This document shows, in pieces, positions 5,698-14,381 of a stretch of DNA of 34,942 nucleotides. The DNA lies in assembly GCA_017445015.1 (NCBI GenBank), contig JAFSVL010000027.1:1-34942 (forward strand), written 5' to 3'. Under the pieces are notes generated by a model that was not told the origin of the DNA, did no database searches, and saw only the letters and a program-made list of their open reading frames with translations. The first letter of the stretch is position 1. Each line of letters starts with the position of its first letter. A program made the translations under genes and the position numbers. The stretch is from Bacteroidales bacterium. GTDB lineage: Bacteria; Bacteroidota; Bacteroidia; Bacteroidales; UBA932.

Positions 5698-8631
5698 TTA
5701 CTTTTTGATGATGGCGCGGTTCCCCCTGCCGTCTATACAAATATCCAGCGGAGCATCAAAGCGGACATGCCGCAGATATCCGGTTTCAAATACGGCGGGA
5801 AGGGCCTGCAGCGCCTCATAGTCAAAACTGTCGCCGTCCCGTGCAAACGGGTCCACATTGATGAAGCCCACATTGAAGGAGGTCAGGTTCTGGAAGAAAT
5901 GCGTCCCCTGGCTGGGGTCCACACGGAAATCTTCCAGCGAACACTCCACCAGCACCTCGACCGAGGAGATGTCGCTCCACTTGACGGGGACGCCCAGCGA
6001 AGAGATAGCGGACCCCCAGCGGCCGTAGCCGATCAGGACGTATCCCCTGCCCTCCCCTCGGAACTGCGCGTTGAGTTTCGAAATTTCTTCCGCCATCTCT
6101 ACTGTCCGGAGCCGGTCGAAACTCTCCTTCTTCAGATAGACCACATCCTGTACGCCGCTAATCCAGCCCGTTCCCAGGGCACTTTCGGAGGTCAGCAGCG
6201 CCCCTTCCGTCGAAATGCTCTGCCAGTCCACGTCCGAACGGCGGCTGTCGGTCGATATCGGCCGTACCTGGAGTACGTTAAAAATCGCGGGGGCGCCGTC
6301 GGCGGGGATTTCCGCCGCAAACTCAATCTCGATATCGCAGCGCGTCTCTTCCCGCATGATGTCCAGCAGCCGACGCGTAATCGATGCGATGGGGAAAGTG
6401 CCGAACTTGAGCATCGGCGCAAAGGTCACGAATTTCGGACCTTCCGGCCAGGGAGAATCGACGATGCGGCCATTGGCTTCATCCCAGGTCGAAACGACCT
6501 TCCGGAAAGAAGCAAACTTCCCGCAGTCCGATATGGGGATGCGCTCGAAGTTGACGGAATCGTCCACCGAGGTCTTGAAGCGCTCCGGACTGAGGCTGAG
6601 CGCGAACATCGCCTTCTGCGTTTCCGTCATCACCAGGTCCGGCGTCGAGGTCTGGATGACATGCTTGGGATAGTTGGGTGAGAAACGCAGTACCTGCTCC
6701 CCTTCCACCACGGCTTTCCCCAGCCCGTAAGCCAGTTTGACGATGCCGTCTTCCGCCTTTTCGTTGCCGACAGGATAGAAGTTGAGGGAACGTGCCACGC
6801 CAGAGAGGGTCGGGAAATAAAGCCCGTCTTCCTCCGAGCCGCAGACTTCCTCGATGATGATGCCCATCTTCTCCTCGGAAATCACATTGCCGCTGGCCGT
6901 GATATACGCCTTTGAAGAAGAGAAATACACGCTCGCATAGACGCTCTTGATGGCTTTCGTCAACAACCGCAACTCCTGGTCTTCATTCTCCGTATGGGGA
7001 ATCATATAGGTGGAGTAAACTCCGGCAAACGGTTGATAATAAGAATCTTCCAGTACAGACGAAGAGCGGACGGCAAGAGGCTTGTGGACCATGCGGATGA
7101 AGGTTCTCAGCGACTCCACCAGGTCCCGCGGCAGGGTGGAGGCCACGAATTCGGAAAGGATTTCCTCATCGGAACTGTCCGAATCAATCACGTACTGGAG
7201 GCCGTTCCCGACAATGAATTTGTCGAAATACTCGGTAGTGACCACCAGTGTACGCGGCACCAGCACGCGCACGCCATCCCATTCCGAATACAGGTTGTGT
7301 TTCTGCAGGATGTGGTTGAGGAACGCGAGGCCGCGGCCCTTTCCGCCCATCGACCCGCTGCCGAGCCGGGAGAACCAGATGGCGTCATTGAAACTGTCCG
7401 CATGGAAACTGGCCACTGCGCCCAGCCCTTCCCGGATGCGGTAGGAATGGATGCAGTCCGCACAGGCCTGACGCGCCGCATCGATATCTCCGCTGGGGCC
7501 GATATCCATCCGGCTGATTTCCCGGCCGAGGTCGAACAGTCCCCGCGCGAACATCCACTTGGAAAAATAGTTGTGCTTTGCGATGCCCACCAGGTCTGCG
7601 GCGGACATGCTGCGCACGATGCGCTCCAGGTCGCTGAGGTTCGATGCGCGGTCCTTTTCCTCTCCGGTCTTGCGGTCGAACACCACGAAATCGCCGAAAC
7701 AGAATTCCCGCTCGATATAGGCGGCAAGTTCCATCATCAGCACCTTCGAGGATTTGTGGATGAAACCGACTCCGAGTTTTTCCGCAACGGCACGCATGCT
7801 CTCCTGCGAAGACTGCATCAGGATGGGCATTTTGGGATTGTCCTCCTTGATGCGCCGGCAAAGGTCAACCCCCGCGTCGATTTTCTCGTCTTCCGGCTTG
7901 TCCCCCTTATGCAGCACAAAGCCCACATCGGAAATGACACCCAGCAGATTGCCTTTGTAATGCTCGTAAAGGGCGATGGCGTCATCATAATTGGTAGCCA
8001 TCAGCACCTTGGGGCGGGAACGTTTGCGGATGACCTGCTGCCGTTCGTTCAGGGCGTCCTTGATGGAGGAGTTGTTCTGGTGGAAAATCAGGGTATAGAG
8101 CGCAGGCAGGTAGGACGAATAGTAACGGATGGAATCTTCCACCAGCAGGATGGCCTGAACGTCGCATTCGAGGATATCGTGCTCCGCATTGAGCGAATCC
8201 TCAAGCAGTTTGATGATGGCGATAAGCAGGTCCGTGGAGTTGTTCCAGCAGAAGACATAATCGATGCAGGAACGGTCCTTGTCCGCAATCTGCCTGCGGA
8301 CTTCACGGGAAAAGGCGGTCAGGAGGACGATGGGCACGGACGCATCCAGCGCCTTCGCCTGACGGGAGAAGGAGAATACGTCCAGTTCACCTACATTGTA
8401 CATGGTGATGACAAGGTCGAAGCGCTGCCCCGCTTCCAGCAGGGCCAGCGCATCCACCGTCGTTTCCGCCCTCACGATGGCGGGAGGATTGCTCAGGTTC
8501 AGCTCAGCGTATTCATTGGCGATGAGCGTCTCCATGTTGCCGTCCTCTTCCAGGACGAAACTGTCATAATTATTACAAACAAGGAGAATTCGGCGAATTC
8601 TCCTGTTCATCAATGTAGCATGGTCCTCCAT
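5698..8631 (-). CDS. Tandem receiver plus PEP-synthase-like (PPDK_N) protein
   Basis: A large 977-residue cytoplasmic protein. Residues 13-145 resemble a receiver domain, but the phosphoacceptor position (VITMYNV) lacks Asp, so it appears degenerate. Residues 158-308 form a second receiver with acidic ED at 165-166, a putative acceptor Asp235 (VISDVGF) and Lys293 (HKSSK). From about residue 415 onward it resembles the nucleotide-binding N-terminal domain of PEP synthase/PPDK: MGGKGRGLAFL, then AVRSSSVLEDS and FAGVYSTY. The swivelling phosphohistidine domain and the C-terminal PEP-binding barrel of true PPDK/PEP synthase are not evident. The family is found in Bacteroidota, but its function is, to my knowledge, undefined. 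It sits 30 bp after gdhA and 1 bp before asnA. No partner histidine kinase is present in the window. Confidence 0.8.
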   Translation of the reverse strand: MEDHATLMNRRIRRILLVCNNYDSFVLEEDGNMETLIANEYAELNLSNPPAIVRAETTVDALALLEAGQRFDLVITMYNVGELDVFSFSRQAKALDASVPIVLLTAFSREVRRQIADKDRSCIDYVFCWNNSTDLLIAIIKLLEDSLNAEHDILECDVQAILLVEDSIRYYSSYLPALYTLIFHQNNSSIKDALNERQQVIRKRSRPKVLMATNYDDAIALYEHYKGNLLGVISDVGFVLHKGDKPEDEKIDAGVDLCRRIKEDNPKMPILMQSSQESMRAVAEKLGVGFIHKSSKVLMMELAAYIEREFCFGDFVVFDRKTGEEKDRASNLSDLERIVRSMSAADLVGIAKHNYFSKWMFARGLFDLGREISRMDIGPSGDIDAARQACADCIHSYRIREGLGAVASFHADSFNDAIWFSRLGSGSMGGKGRGLAFLNHILQKHNLYSEWDGVRVLVPRTLVVTTEYFDKFIVGNGLQYVIDSDSSDEEILSEFVASTLPRDLVESLRTFIRMVHKPLAVRSSSVLEDSYYQPFAGVYSTYMIPHTENEDQELRLLTKAIKSVYASVYFSSSKAYITASGNVISEEKMGIIIEEVCGSEEDGLYFPTLSGVARSLNFYPVGNEKAEDGIVKLAYGLGKAVVEGEQVLRFSPNYPKHVIQTSTPDLVMTETQKAMFALSLSPERFKTSVDDSVNFERIPISDCGKFASFRKVVSTWDEANGRIVDSPWPEGPKFVTFAPMLKFGTFPIASITRRLLDIMREETRCDIEIEFAAEIPADGAPAIFNVLQVRPISTDSRRSDVDWQSISTEGALLTSESALGTGWISGVQDVVYLKKESFDRLRTVEMAEEISKLNAQFRGEGRGYVLIGYGRWGSAISSLGVPVKWSDISSVEVLVECSLEDFRVDPSQGTHFFQNLTSFNVGFINVDPFARDGDSFDYEALQALPAVFETGYLRHVRFDAPLDICIDGRGNRAIIKK

Positions 8632-8661
8632 TGAAAGGATGTGTTACTATGTTACTATAGG

Positions 8662-10017
8662 TCAGACGAGCCCCTGGTCCATCATGGCGTTGGCCACCTT
8701 GATGAAACCGGCGATATTCGCACCCTTGACGTAGTTGATATAGCCGTCAGGTTCGGTACCGTATTTGAGGCAGGCGTCGTGGATGTCATGCATGATGCGG
8801 TGCAGCATGTTGTCCACTTCTTCCGCGGTCCACTTCTGGCGGATGGAGTTCTGGCTCATTTCAAGACCGGAAGTCGCCACGCCACCGGCGTTGGACGCCT
8901 TGCCCGGGGAATAGAGGATCTTCGCCTTCTGGAAGAGGGCGATGGCCTCGGGCGTCGTCGGCATATTGGCGCCTTCGGTGACGCAGAAGCAGCCGCCGTC
9001 GAGCAGCATCTTCGCTTCCTCCGCGTTCAGTTCGTTCTGGGTGGCGCAAGGCATCGCGATGTCGCACTTGATGCACCAGGGACGCTTGCCCTCGAAGTAC
9101 TGAGCGGTAGGATATTGTTTTACATATTCTTTGATCCGGCCGCGGATGACGTTCTTGAGTTTGAACACATAGGCCAGTTTTTCTTCGGTAAAGCCGTCCG
9201 GGTCGTAGATGAATCCGTTGGAGTCGGACAGGGTGACGACCTTGGCGCCCAGGCGCATGGCCTTCTGGGCTGCATACTGGGCCACGTTGCCGGCGCCGGA
9301 GATGACGACGGTCTTGCCCTCGAAGGATTCGCCGCGGGTGGCGAGCATGGACTGGGCAAAATAGCAGGCGCCATACCCGGTGGCTTCCGGACGCATCAGG
9401 GAGCCTCCCCAGGTCTGGCCCTTTCCGGTCAGGGTGCCGGTGAATTCGTCACGCAGGCGCTTGTACTGGCCGAACATGAAGCCGACCTCGCGGCCGCCCA
9501 CGCCGATGTCACCGGCAGGTACGTCCGTATCAGGGCCGATATGGCGCTGCAGTTCGGTCATGAAGGACTGGCAGAAGCGCATCACCTCCGCGTCGGACTT
9601 GCCGCGCGGGCTGAAATCGGAACCGCCCTTGGCGCCGCCCATAGGCAGGGTGGTCAGGCTGTTCTTGAATGTCTGTTCGAACGCGAGGAACTTCATGATG
9701 CTGAGGTTCACGCTGGAATGGAAGCGGATGCCACCCTTGTAAGGGCCGATGGCACTGTTCATCTGAACCCTGTATCCTTTATTGATGTGGATCTCCCCCT
9801 TGTCGTCCATCCAGGGAACGCGGAACATGATTACGCGCTCCGGCTCGACAATCCGCTCCATAATCTTCTGCTCGATGAGATTGGGATACTGTTCGAGATA
9901 AGGTGCCACACTCTCGAGAACTTCCCTTACCGCCTGGTGGAACTCTTTCTCCCCCGGGTTTTTTGCCTCGAGTTCCGCCATGAAACTCTTGACATACTTC
10001 TGAACGAATTCTTCCAT
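8662..10017 (-). CDS. gdhA: NADP-type glutamate dehydrogenase
   Basis: A 451-residue hexameric-type glutamate dehydrogenase with the substrate-binding motifs YKGGIRFH and LPMGGAKGGSDF (catalytic Lys region), the DVPAGDIGVGGRE loop, the NAD(P)-binding segment VVISGAGNVAQYAA and the C-terminal ANIAGFIKVANAM. It aminates 2-oxoglutarate to glutamate in the cytoplasm. Length and motifs fit the assimilatory GDH of enteric and Bacteroidota type. A candidate promoter lies upstream at 10050-10080, and the REC/PEP-synthase-like gene and asnA follow on the same strand with short gaps. Identification is firm; cofactor preference is inferred from the subfamily. Confidence 0.95.
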   Translation of the reverse strand: MEEFVQKYVKSFMAELEAKNPGEKEFHQAVREVLESVAPYLEQYPNLIEQKIMERIVEPERVIMFRVPWMDDKGEIHINKGYRVQMNSAIGPYKGGIRFHSSVNLSIMKFLAFEQTFKNSLTTLPMGGAKGGSDFSPRGKSDAEVMRFCQSFMTELQRHIGPDTDVPAGDIGVGGREVGFMFGQYKRLRDEFTGTLTGKGQTWGGSLMRPEATGYGACYFAQSMLATRGESFEGKTVVISGAGNVAQYAAQKAMRLGAKVVTLSDSNGFIYDPDGFTEEKLAYVFKLKNVIRGRIKEYVKQYPTAQYFEGKRPWCIKCDIAMPCATQNELNAEEAKMLLDGGCFCVTEGANMPTTPEAIALFQKAKILYSPGKASNAGGVATSGLEMSQNSIRQKWTAEEVDNMLHRIMHDIHDACLKYGTEPDGYINYVKGANIAGFIKVANAMMDQGLV

Positions 10018-10049
10018 AAGAATACTAACTTTAATAATTAACCGGGATG

Positions 10050-10080
10050 CAAATTATGGAAAAAATCCGTAAAAATCCAA
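10050..10080 (-). promoter_or_regulatory. Candidate gdhA promoter
   Basis: On the minus strand a TTG (10080-10078) is followed after 20 bp by ATAATTTG (10057-10050). This is an imperfect version of the Bacteroidota TAnnTTTG element. It lies about 33 bp upstream of the gdhA ATG. Confidence 0.35.
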
Positions 10081-10084
10081 TAAA

Positions 10085-11509
10085 CTATTTGATTTTTTTG
10101 CGCTTGGAAATGCATAAAAGGCCGAAAACGGTCAAAATCGCATTGAGCGGGAGGATTTCGTAACTGAAGGTGTATCCCGCGAACCATGCCGCCGAATTGA
10201 GTTGGAGCAGCAGGCAGAGCAGCGGCGCGACGACGGCCACGAGCGGAACCAGACGGTCCCGCACCTGCCTTTGGCTGAAGATTCCGAAGGCGAAAAGCCC
10301 CAGCAGCGGCCCGTAGGTATAACTGGCTATCTTATAGACGGCATCGACGGCGCTGGTCGAGTTCAGCGCATTGAAAATCAGAATCGTCAGCACCATCCCG
10401 GCCGCCATGGCGGCATGCACCCGCCTGCGCGTTCGCTCGCTCTTCGCGGCACCGAGGATATCGACGGTAAAGGACGTCGTGAGCGCCGTCAGGGCCGATC
10501 CGCCCGCGCCATAGGCCGCCGACACCAGTCCCAGCACGAACAGGATACCGACCGCCGCAGGCAGTTGGGGCGATGTGGCGACCGCCGGGAAAAGCAGGTC
10601 TCCGCGCTCGGAAATCCCGGCCGCATCAGCGTACAGGTAAAGCACCGCACCCAGGAAAAGGAACAGGGCGACCACGATCGTCTGCAGCACCGTGGAGACC
10701 ATCATGTTTTTCTGCGAACTGCGGAAATCCGTGCAGTTCAGCGCACGCTGCATCATGTCCTGGTCCAGTCCGGTCATGCCGACCACGGTGAACAGCCCGC
10801 CGAGAAACTGCTTCCAGAAGAACTGGGGATGCTTGAAATCGTCGAAGAAAAATACCCGGGACATTTCAGAACGGCTTACCGCATCCCCCAGCGCGGGCAG
10901 GGAGAGTCCGAGTTCGCGGGCGACAAAGACCAGCGTCAGCACCACCGCGACGACCATGCAGGCCGTCTTAAGGATATCCGTCCAGATAACGGCACGGACA
11001 CCGCCGCGGAAGGTATAGGCAAAGACCACCGCCACATTCAGCAGCACGTTCACGGCAAAAGGCAGTCCCAGCGGCCCGAACAGGAGCATCTGTTCAATGA
11101 GGCACACGAGGAACAGGCGCACCGAGGCGCCGAGCATCTTGGAAATGAAGAAAAACCAGGCGCCGGTCCGATGGCTGCGCAGTCCGAAGCGCCGGTCCAG
11201 ATACTCATAGATCGATACCACCTGAAGGCGGTAATATAATGGAATCAGCACGAAGGCGATGACTACGTAACCCGCCATGAACCCCAGGTTCATCTGCAGG
11301 TAGCCCATCCCGCTCGTCCCCACCATGCCGGGCACCGACACAAAGGTGACGCCGGACATCACGCCGCCGATCATGGCAATCGCCACAAGGGGCCAGGGGG
11401 TTTTCCGGGTGCCGAAGAAATCATTTCCGCCGCGCCGTGACAGCCGCGACAGCAAAATCATCATCACGAAATAGGCCGCGATAACGGCCAGTACAGTCAT
11501 AGGAGCCAT
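10085..11509 (-). CDS. Sodium:solute symporter (SSS family)
   Basis: A polytopic membrane protein of about 474 residues with roughly a dozen hydrophobic segments. It has SSS-family signatures: an early GGVMSGVTFVSVPGMVG region, the YRLQVVSIYEYLDRRFG loop, and GLDQDMMQRALNC in the middle. It ends in a short basic tail (SKRKKIK). The family couples sodium influx to uptake of sugars, amino acids, sialic acid or vitamins; the substrate cannot be assigned. The frame remains open across the antisense of the next genes. The ATG at 11509 (MAPMTV) or the one at 11500 is the likely start because a TATCTTTG promoter element lies directly upstream. It is divergent from rlmH. Confidence 0.87.
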   Translation of the reverse strand: MAPMTVLAVIAAYFVMMILLSRLSRRGGNDFFGTRKTPWPLVAIAMIGGVMSGVTFVSVPGMVGTSGMGYLQMNLGFMAGYVVIAFVLIPLYYRLQVVSIYEYLDRRFGLRSHRTGAWFFFISKMLGASVRLFLVCLIEQMLLFGPLGLPFAVNVLLNVAVVFAYTFRGGVRAVIWTDILKTACMVVAVVLTLVFVARELGLSLPALGDAVSRSEMSRVFFFDDFKHPQFFWKQFLGGLFTVVGMTGLDQDMMQRALNCTDFRSSQKNMMVSTVLQTIVVALFLFLGAVLYLYADAAGISERGDLLFPAVATSPQLPAAVGILFVLGLVSAAYGAGGSALTALTTSFTVDILGAAKSERTRRRVHAAMAAGMVLTILIFNALNSTSAVDAVYKIASYTYGPLLGLFAFGIFSQRQVRDRLVPLVAVVAPLLCLLLQLNSAAWFAGYTFSYEILPLNAILTVFGLLCISKRKKIK

Positions 11510-11517
11510 AGCGGCTG

Positions 11518-11525
11518 CAAAGATA
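11518..11525 (-). promoter_or_regulatory. Candidate -7 element of the symporter gene
   Basis: The minus-strand TATCTTTG matches TAnnTTTG exactly and ends 8 bp before the ATG at 11509. A transcript starting there would have almost no leader, or would use the ATG at 11500. No upstream TTG at the standard spacing was seen. Confidence 0.5.
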
Positions 11526-11547
11526 ACAAGGAAATATCGAAATATAT

Positions 11548-11555
11548 TATATTTG
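11548..11555 (+). promoter_or_regulatory. Candidate -7 element of rlmH
   Basis: TATATTTG matches TAnnTTTG and ends 5 bp before the rlmH ATG at 11561, implying a near-leaderless transcript. It is arranged back-to-back with the symporter promoter within about 40 bp. Confidence 0.55.
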
Positions 11556-11560
11556 CAGCG

Positions 11561-12031
11561 ATGAAAGTGACATTGATGACAGTCGGGAAGACCGACGTGC
11601 CGTGGGTGCGGCAGGGGCTGGAGTTGTATGCTTCCCGGCTGTCGCATTATATCAAGTTCGGGATGATGGAGATTCCGGAACTGAAGGGCGTATCGGCGCT
11701 GGATGAGGCGCAAATCAAGGAGAAGGAAGGCAGGCTGATTTTGAAGGCGGCTGGCGATGCGCGGCTGGTTCTTCTGGACGAGCGCGGAAAGGAGTTCCGT
11801 TCGCTGGAATTCGCCGCCTGGCTCCAGGAGGCCCTGGGACGCGGCGGAAAGGACCTCGTATTCGTGATCGGCGGAGCCTATGGTTTCAGCCAGGAGGTGT
11901 ATGACCGCGCTTCCGCCCTCATTTCCCTGTCCCGCATGACCTTCTCCCATCAAATGGTCCGGGTGATTTTCACCGAACAACTCTACCGGGCCTGCACCAT
12001 CCTCAAAGGCGAACCTTATCATCATGAATAG
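11561..12031 (+). CDS. rlmH: 23S rRNA (pseudouridine1915-N3)-methyltransferase RlmH
   Basis: A 156-residue SPOUT-class methyltransferase of standard RlmH length. It shows the SAM-binding knot segment FVIGGAYGFSQEVYDRA followed by SLSRMTFSHQMVRVIFTEQLYRACTILKGEPYHHE, the conserved C-terminus that ends in the catalytic-region YHHE. The enzyme methylates pseudouridine 1915 in helix 69 of 23S rRNA on the assembled ribosome. The last 8 bp overlap the nitroreductase start, indicating an operon. The start is supported by the promoter element 5 bp upstream. Identification is secure. Confidence 0.96.
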   Translation: MKVTLMTVGKTDVPWVRQGLELYASRLSHYIKFGMMEIPELKGVSALDEAQIKEKEGRLILKAAGDARLVLLDERGKEFRSLEFAAWLQEALGRGGKDLVFVIGGAYGFSQEVYDRASALISLSRMTFSHQMVRVIFTEQLYRACTILKGEPYHHE

Positions 12032-12563
12032 CATGGACAACCTTGTACTGAAGGCGCTCCGTGAGCGCAGGAGCATCCGCCGTTTCAAGGCGGAACAGAT
12101 CCGGAATGAAGAACTGACCGCCGTGCTGGAAGCCGGCACCTGGGCCCCCACCGGGAAGGGCCTGCAGGATCCCTGGATCGTTGCCGTCCAGAATCCGGAA
12201 CTGATGCACCGGATTTCAGAGATGAACCGCAAGGTCTGGGGCACGGATACTGACCCCTTCTATGGTGCGCCCACCTATGTGCTGGTCTTCTGTTCGCGCC
12301 CGGAGAAATGGCCCAACGGCATCTGCGACGGCAGCCTTGTCCTTGGCAATATGATGCTCGCCGCCCACGCCATCGGGCTCGGCTCCTGCTGGATCAACCG
12401 CGAGCGGGAAATGTTCGACACCCCGGAAGGCAAGGCGATGATGCAGGAAATGGGCCTTCCCGAAGGCCTGATGGGCGTAGGCGCCCTCGCCCTCGGCTAC
12501 CCCGCCTCCTTCCCTCCCTCGGTCAAGCCCCGCAAGGAAAACTACTACCGCATTATTCGGTAA
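12024..12563 (+). CDS. Nitroreductase family FMN oxidoreductase
   Basis: A 179-residue protein with the nitroreductase fold signature RERRSIRRFK at the N-terminus (FMN phosphate contact), the WAPTGKGLQDPW segment, and GSLVLGNMMLAAHAIGLGSCWI in the middle. It ends with ALGYPASFPPSVKPRKENYYRII, the usual C-terminal pattern of small nitroreductases. These flavoenzymes reduce nitro, quinone or similar electrophiles with NAD(P)H; the physiological substrate is unknown. It overlaps rlmH by 8 bp, so translation is probably coupled. It converges with the MsrA-fRMsr gene, the two coding ends overlapping by 11 bp. The alternative start at 12033 is also possible. Confidence 0.88.
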   Translation: MNSMDNLVLKALRERRSIRRFKAEQIRNEELTAVLEAGTWAPTGKGLQDPWIVAVQNPELMHRISEMNRKVWGTDTDPFYGAPTYVLVFCSRPEKWPNGICDGSLVLGNMMLAAHAIGLGSCWINREREMFDTPEGKAMMQEMGLPEGLMGVGALALGYPASFPPSVKPRKENYYRIIR

Positions 12564-13470
12564 AAGCATCCACCGCCCCGGCAATCATTTCCAGCCAGGC
12601 GGCATCGACGGCGTCGAAAGTGCCGGGTTCCTCAGAATCGACATCCAGTACGGCGGTCACCGCGCCTGAGCGCAGGAGAGGGACGACGATTTCGGAGCGG
12701 GAACGGCTGCTGCAGGCGATGTGGCCGGGAAATTTTTCGACATCCGGGACCACCAGGGTCCGCCGTTCTTTCCAGGCACTGCCGCAGACGCCTTTCCCAT
12801 AGCCGATGCGCATGCAGGCTGTCTCCCCCTGGAAGGGGCCGAGCACAAGTTGCTCCCCGCAGACCCGGTAAAACCCCGTCCAGAAAAATTGCATCCGTTC
12901 CTGAATCAAGGCTGCGGCATTGGCCATTCGCGCCAGCGGATCGCGCTCATCTCCGAGAAACAATTTCAGGTCCTGATACAGACGCAGATAACGGAAGGTC
13001 TTGAGCGGAAGATGGCAATAGCCAGCGGGATGCCGGTCGAGGTAGTCGCGATGGAAAGCCTCCGCCGGATAAAAGCAACGCAGCGGTTCCAACATGGTAA
13101 CGACCTTCTGCCCGATCCGGCGCTCCGCTTCGGCGAATGCCGCCTCGATGACGGGACGCTCCGCCTCGTCGGCATAAAAAACAGCCGTGCGATAGCGCGT
13201 ACCGACATCTCCTCCCTGACGGTTCAGGGAAAGCGGGTCGATGATGGTAAAGTATTAGCGCAGAATCTGTTGCAGGCTCAACATTTCCGCGTCATAACGA
13301 ATCCTGACCGTTTCTGCATGACCGGTAGCATCCGTATAAACCGCCTCATAAGAGGGATTTTCCAGCGTGCCGTTGGCATAACCGGGCATCGTCTCCAAGA
13401 CGCCTTCCACCCCTTTGAAGAAGTGTTCCACGCCCCAAAAGCATCCTCCGGCAAGATAAATGGTATTCAT
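12553..13470 (-). pseudogene. msrA: MsrA-fRMsr fusion interrupted by an in-frame TAA
   Basis: One continuous frame encodes peptide methionine-S-sulfoxide reductase (MsrA) fused to a GAF-type free methionine-R-sulfoxide reductase. MsrA features are Cys10 in GGCFWG, then IIDPLSLNRQGGDVGTRYR, FYPAEAFHRDYL and GYCHLP. The GAF part shows WTGFY, LGPFQG, ACMRI, GKGVCG and FPGHIACSS, with the three cysteines of active fRMsr, and ends VLDVDSEEPGTFDAVD. A TAA at 13257-13255 (codon 72) sits between LQQILR and YFTIIDP, where MsrA relatives usually carry an aromatic residue or His. Sequence on both sides is otherwise intact. It is therefore a recent nonsense mutation, a sequencing error, or read-through. 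The two open parts are 13470-13255 and 13095-12553. The start overlaps the metF stop by one base (TGATG), making it the last gene of the methionine operon. Confidence 0.82.
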
Positions 13471-14381
13471 CAGAAAACTTCGGAAAGGACTTTCACGACG
13501 GCGGAGGGGGCACCGACGGTGTAGAAGTGGATGGCGGGAACGCCGGCGGCAAGCAGATCGCGGCACTGGCGTATGCACCAGTCGATTCCCGTCTGTGCAA
13601 AGGCGGCCCTGTCGGTCCCGCAGTCGCGCAGTTGCGCCTCGAATGCTTTGGGGATATCGATGGAAAATGCTTCCGGAAGCAGTTCAAGTTGGCGGGGGGT
13701 CGTCAGCGGTTTGATGCCGGGAAGGATGGGGACCCCAATCCCCTGCTGCCGGCATAACGACACGAATTCCAGATATCTGGCATTGTCGAAGAACATCTGG
13801 GTGATGATATAATCGGCTCCGGCGTCCACTTTGGCCTTGAGATGTTCAATATCCGTAGCGAGGTTCGGCGCTTCGAAATGCTTCTCGGGATAGGCTCCGA
13901 CGCCGATGCAGACTTCCCCGTCCTGCGCACGCAGGGCCGCCACAAGTTCCGATGCGTGCGCATAACCGTCCGGCGATGCGGAAAAGCGTTTCTCCCCCAC
14001 CAGCGAATCCCCGCGCAGGGCCATGATATTGTCTATGCCCATGAAACGGAAATCCTGCAACTGGCTTTCGGCATCCCAGCGGCTGAAGCCTCCGCAAATC
14101 ATATGCGGAACGACTTCTACCGGATAACGCGACTGTACTGCGGCACAGACCGCCACCGGAGACACACGGCTGCGTACCACCCTCCGGGCGAAACTGCCGT
14201 CCGGCTGCAGGTCATAGCGATACTCGTCGCGATGTGTGGTGACATTGATGAAAGGCGGGGCGAATTCCATCAGCGGAGCGATGTTTTCCAGCAGCGACGC
14301 CTTGGTCATGCCGGCCAGGGGCGGCACGATTTCCAGCGACGGAAAGGGCTTGCGGGCGTTCAGGATGTCGATGATTTTCAT
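13470..14381 (-). CDS. metF: Methylenetetrahydrofolate reductase
   Basis: A 303-residue TIM-barrel flavoprotein. Family features are the N-terminal SLEIVPP, the FINVTTHRDEY segment, VPHMICGG, the DNIMALRGD motif and a C-terminal VPAIHFYTVG. It reduces 5,10-methylene-THF to 5-methyl-THF, the methyl donor for the adjacent MetH. Its ATG overlaps the metH TGA (ATGA) and its stop overlaps the MsrA-fRMsr start, so the three are probably translationally coupled. Length matches bacterial MetF. Identification is secure. Confidence 0.95.
   Translation of the reverse strand: MKIIDILNARKPFPSLEIVPPLAGMTKASLLENIAPLMEFAPPFINVTTHRDEYRYDLQPDGSFARRVVRSRVSPVAVCAAVQSRYPVEVVPHMICGGFSRWDAESQLQDFRFMGIDNIMALRGDSLVGEKRFSASPDGYAHASELVAALRAQDGEVCIGVGAYPEKHFEAPNLATDIEHLKAKVDAGADYIITQMFFDNARYLEFVSLCRQQGIGVPILPGIKPLTTPRQLELLPEAFSIDIPKAFEAQLRDCGTDRAAFAQTGIDWCIRQCRDLLAAGVPAIHFYTVGAPSAVVKVLSEVF

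Noticed and set aside
6994-8634. 546-codon plus-strand open frame opposite the REC/PEP-synthase gene
   Set aside because: Rich in His, Arg and Gly with no domains, and antisense to a protein with clear receiver and PPDK_N motifs.
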